Shown: piece by piece, positions 4,660 through 5,345 of the stretch
Position numbering within the stretch: position 1 is the stretch's first letter
How the letters are laid out: each line of letters begins with the position of its first letter
Assembly: GCA_020723785.1 (NCBI GenBank)
Contig: DYIH01000125.1
Coordinates: 1-5,345, forward strand
DNA from: Thermaerobacter marianensis
GTDB lineage: Bacteria; Bacillota; Sulfobacillia; DYIH01
Length of the DNA: 5,345 bases
Reading direction: 5' to 3'
Position numbers and translations under genes: made by a program
The notes under the pieces: model-generated
Told to the model about the DNA's origin: nothing
What the model saw: only the letters and a program-made list of their open reading frames with translations
Database searches by the model: none

Positions 4660-4793
4660 TTCCAGCAATATACTTGATATCTAGAAACATAGCATCTGAA
4701 CAGCGTTTCCCTCTTTGCCTTCCGGCAGGAGTTGCGGTAATTCGGTTGAATGAACCTTGAACGGATTGTCGAACCGTGTCTGGGGGCGGTCCC
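4660..4793. other. Intergenic region between the IS and the divergent glycoside hydrolase gene
   Basis: This is 134 bases, AT-richer on its left (4660-4710). No promoter for the plus-strand gene with good boxes and spacing was found. A small hairpin (GCC-TTCC-GGC core) lies near 4707-4716. Together with 3181-3261 this was probably a single divergent intergenic region of about 215 bases before the IS inserted. Confidence 0.45.
4782..4786 (+). promoter_or_regulatory. GGGGG Shine-Dalgarno of the glycoside hydrolase gene
   Basis: GGGGG lies 7 bases upstream of the GTG at 4794, the same motif and spacing used by tnpB and the kinase-like gene here. It favours this GTG over the one at 4776, which has no comparable site. 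Confidence 0.5.
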
Positions 4794-5345
4794 GTGGATC
4801 AGCCAGCGGTGCCTGCCGGCATCGGCGGACGGAGAAGCGAAAGGCTTGGCGAGCCGCACCGCAAGCGTTCCACCAAACGCCTGCCCGGCCTGATCTGCGC
4901 CCCGGCACTGGCGCTGCTCCTGGGTGTCCTTGCCGGCCTGGGCGCGGTCGGGTACGGCCCTATCAAGACACTGATGGCGCCCGGGCCCGGTAAAACCGCC
5001 ACCACTCCCGCCGCTGACCGGCCAGCGGCCGACCAGCCAGCCGCGCACCGGGCCCCGGCCGGCGACCCGGCCCAGGCGGAACAGGGCCGGGGAGACGCGG
5101 CCGATACCACCTCCGGCGCCGTCTATTCTTCAGGATCCCCGCCAGGTCAACAGGCTGTGCAGCCAGGACCGGCCGACGCCAAGCGGGGCCTTTACCTGAC
5201 CGGCTACACCGCCGGCGACGACACCCGCTTCTACCGGCTCTTCGCCCTCGCCAAAGCCGGCGGGTTAAACGCCATGGTCATCGACGCCAAGGACGACGAC
5301 GGCCGGATCACCTTTGAAACGGACATCCCCCTGGCGCGCGAGATC
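4794..5345 (+). CDS. Membrane-anchored putative glycoside hydrolase (DUF4015-type), N-terminal part
   Basis: The gene runs off the right edge; 184 residues are visible. The N-terminal 30 residues are Arg/Lys-rich (RRSERLGEPHRKRSTKR), followed by one hydrophobic helix at about 31-54 (LPGLICAPALALLLGVLAGL), so it is a signal anchor with the rest outside the cell. Residues 62-128 form a Pro/Ala/Gln-rich low-complexity linker. From about residue 130 comes KRGLYLTGYTAGDDTRFYRL, and then LNAMVIDAKDDDGRITF. This is the first beta strand region of the putative glycoside hydrolases formerly called DUF4015, with their KGxYxTGYxAG and NAxVIDxKDDDGxxxY signatures. Substrate is unknown; a surface polysaccharide is plausible given the divergent Wzz/kinase pair. 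Start: the GTG at 4794 has GGGGG 7 bases upstream (4782-4786); GTGs at 4776 and 4809 are alternatives. Catalytic residues lie outside the window. Confidence 0.85.
   Translation, partial: MDQPAVPAGIGGRRSERLGEPHRKRSTKRLPGLICAPALALLLGVLAGLGAVGYGPIKTLMAPGPGKTATTPAADRPAADQPAAHRAPAGDPAQAEQGRGDAADTTSGAVYSSGSPPGQQAVQPGPADAKRGLYLTGYTAGDDTRFYRLFALAKAGGLNAMVIDAKDDDGRITFETDIPLAREI

Overview
The window is GC-rich, double-stranded coding DNA. Nearly all genes are on the minus strand. It suggests a high-GC, possibly thermophilic Gram-positive anaerobe of the Moorella/Desulfotomaculum kind. That guess rests on the CpsC/CpsD-style split of the polysaccharide chain-length protein and its kinase, a putative glycoside hydrolase family common in Clostridia, SigA-like promoters and strong Shine-Dalgarno sites. 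It is an inference from gene types, not an identification.

Read along the minus strand from the right, the layout is as follows. (1) At 4794-5345 on the plus strand is the start of a membrane-anchored putative glycoside hydrolase (DUF4015-type), running off the window. (2) At 3262-4654 is an IS200/IS605-family insertion sequence with left-end and right-end hairpins and an intact tnpB. Its tnpA is reduced to a C-terminal fossil that keeps the catalytic YxxxQ motif but has an in-frame stop and no HUH half. The right end supplies a probable reRNA (omega RNA) 3' end. (3) At 1918-3180 is a Wzz/CpsC-type chain-length protein with its own likely promoter just beyond the IS. (4) At 1153-1899 is a BY-kinase-like (CpsD/CapB) ATPase, 18 bases after the previous stop. 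(5) At 837-1152 is a gene-free stretch with a G-run motif and a small hairpin. (6) At 261-836 is an unrecognised single-pass membrane protein. (7) At 1-148 is the N-terminus of a class-III (GabT-like) aminotransferase, running off the left edge.

The Wzz-like protein and the kinase are a classic pair: the cytosolic tail of the membrane protein activates the ATPase to control exopolysaccharide assembly and export. The IS sits in the divergent intergenic region between this pair and the glycoside hydrolase. It appears to have landed just upstream of the -35 box of the wzz-like gene, so the 16 bases that would serve as the TnpB guide include that -35 box. The most interesting part of the window is this single-element arrangement: an intact RNA-guided nuclease, a dead transposase and a promoter-derived guide. 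It resembles known TnpB biology and I see no wholly new system.
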